From contig NZ_JAPFGP010000007.1 of NCBI RefSeq assembly GCF_026241155.1, forward strand, positions 186,001 through 250,000: DNA of 64,000 nt. Reading direction: 5' to 3'. A program made the translations under genes and the position numbers. How positions within the stretch are numbered: position 1 is the first letter of the stretch; each line of letters begins with the position of its first letter. Origin of the DNA: Paucibacter sp. PLA-PC-4. GTDB taxonomy: Bacteria; Pseudomonadota; Gammaproteobacteria; Burkholderiales; Burkholderiaceae_C. Below are positions 63,471 through 64,000 of this stretch, in pieces. The notes under the pieces are model-generated. The model was not told the origin of the DNA and made no database searches. It saw nothing but the letters and a program-made list of their open reading frames with translations.

Positions 63471-64000
63471 TCAGCCGTTCATCCCTTCGAAGGGCATCAC
63501 ATCGACCAGCTCACCGACCGCCATATCGCCCTGCTCGTGGCCCAGCACCACCAGGCCGTTGGCCTGGCTCATGCTCGACAGAATGCCGGAGCCTTGGTTG
63601 CCGGTGATCTGCACCTGCCAGCCGCCATCGGGTGCACGGCTGACGATGCCGCGCTGGTACTCGGTGCGACCTGTCTTCTTGCGCAGCGGCTGCAGGCAAG
63701 CAGCGCGCAGCCAGGGCAGGGGATGGGGCGCTGCGCCGGCCATGGCCAGCAGGGCATCACGCACAAAGGCGTAGAAAGTCACCATCACGGCGACCGGATT
63801 GCCGGGCAGGCCGAACAGGATGGCCTCATTGATGCGGCCGATCGCCATCGGCCGGCCCGGACGCATCGCGATCTTCCAGAACAGCACCTCGCCGAGCTCC
63901 GCCATCACGCGCTTGGTGTGGTCGGCCTCGCCGACGCTGACGCCGCCGGTGCTGATGATGGCGTCGGCGCTGGCCGCAGCCGTCTCGAAAGCCGCGCGCA
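63471..64000 (-). CDS. moeA: Molybdopterin molybdenumtransferase MoeA, C-terminal part (cut by window edge)
   Basis: MoeA inserts molybdenum into adenylylated molybdopterin. The frame is open to the window end, so about 175 C-terminal residues are present. Conserved parts include STGGVSVGEADHTK (from the last bases), ILFGLPGNPVAVMVTFYAFV and the C-terminal domain with NQGSGILSSMSQANGLVVLG. The downstream stop is at 63471. moaE is elsewhere in the window. Confidence 0.94.
   Translation of the reverse strand, partial: RAAFETAAASADAIISTGGVSVGEADHTKRVMAELGEVLFWKIAMRPGRPMAIGRINEAILFGLPGNPVAVMVTFYAFVRDALLAMAGAAPHPLPWLRAACLQPLRKKTGRTEYQRGIVSRAPDGGWQVQITGNQGSGILSSMSQANGLVVLGHEQGDMAVGELVDVMPFEGMNG

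Overview
The window is high-GC (roughly two thirds G+C), densely coded bacterial chromosome. The gene content points to a betaproteobacterium of the order Burkholderiales, probably near Roseateles, Paucibacter, Pelomonas or Rubrivivax. The evidence is the nadD-rsfS-rlmH-maf-rng order, aerobic hemF, tolB-pal-cpoB, PEP-CTERM surface proteins, a DUF2798/LysR pair and an extracellular pectate lyase. The genus is an inference from gene content only.

Layout. 1-3.1 kb: 3' end of an N-formylglutamate amidohydrolase, a LysR regulator divergent from a DUF2798 membrane protein, and a HerA-like ATPase. 3.2-10.8 kb: a tightly packed housekeeping run (yebC, purD, acyltransferase, hemF, nadD, rsfS, rlmH, maf, rng), many genes overlapping by 4-10 bases. 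10.8-11.9 kb: a two-gene module of an HTH-nucleotidyltransferase and a HEPN-like protein behind a palindromic operator. 11.9-15.1 kb: LysR, Asp/Glu racemase, amino-acid binding protein, peroxidase-like enzyme. 15.2-20.3 kb: tolB-pal-cpoB, a YeeE/YedE transporter, tcdA and three tRNA-Lys genes. 20.3-25.8 kb: small redox, transglutaminase-like, nitroreductase, Pro-rich, Mpo1-like and YceI-like genes.

25.7-28.9 kb: a large one-piece sensor histidine kinase flanked by two 77-bp direct copies of the 3' end of the YceI-like gene, so it looks like an inserted module. 28.8-31.6 kb: a DapA-family gene with a possible lysine-rich leader peptide, and a GGDEF protein. 31.7-35.3 kb: moaE, crcB, clpB with a clear heat-shock promoter. 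35.3-38.4 kb: an unusual group made of a small propeptide-like protein, a DUF6065-like protein, a subtilisin-like protease without signal peptide, and a methyltransferase. 38.4-42.3 kb: nadB and nadA (NAD biosynthesis, joining nadD), with a ComFB-like protein between them. 42.4-47.9 kb: binding protein, AraC/MFS pair, acetolactate-synthase-like enzyme, S4-domain protein, RraA. 48.2-52.2 kb: pectate lyase followed by two PEP-CTERM proteins. 52.3-53.0 kb: a scar of two fused, decayed gene fragments. 53.0-58.7 kb: flavin reductase, serB, vapBC, mfd. 58.7-61.6 kb: phytase-like esterase, DJ-1/PfpI protein, Crp/Fnr regulator. 61.7-63.3 kb: an isolated flgH with two unknown genes. 63.5 kb to the end: part of moeA.

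Most genes are ordinary housekeeping functions. The stretches most worth attention are the kinase module with its duplicated gene end, the nucleotidyltransferase/HEPN-like pair, the leader before dapA, the protease group at 35-38 kb, the isolated flgH operon, and the histone-like tail on RsfS. No CRISPR array, intact insertion sequence, integrase or phage gene was seen.
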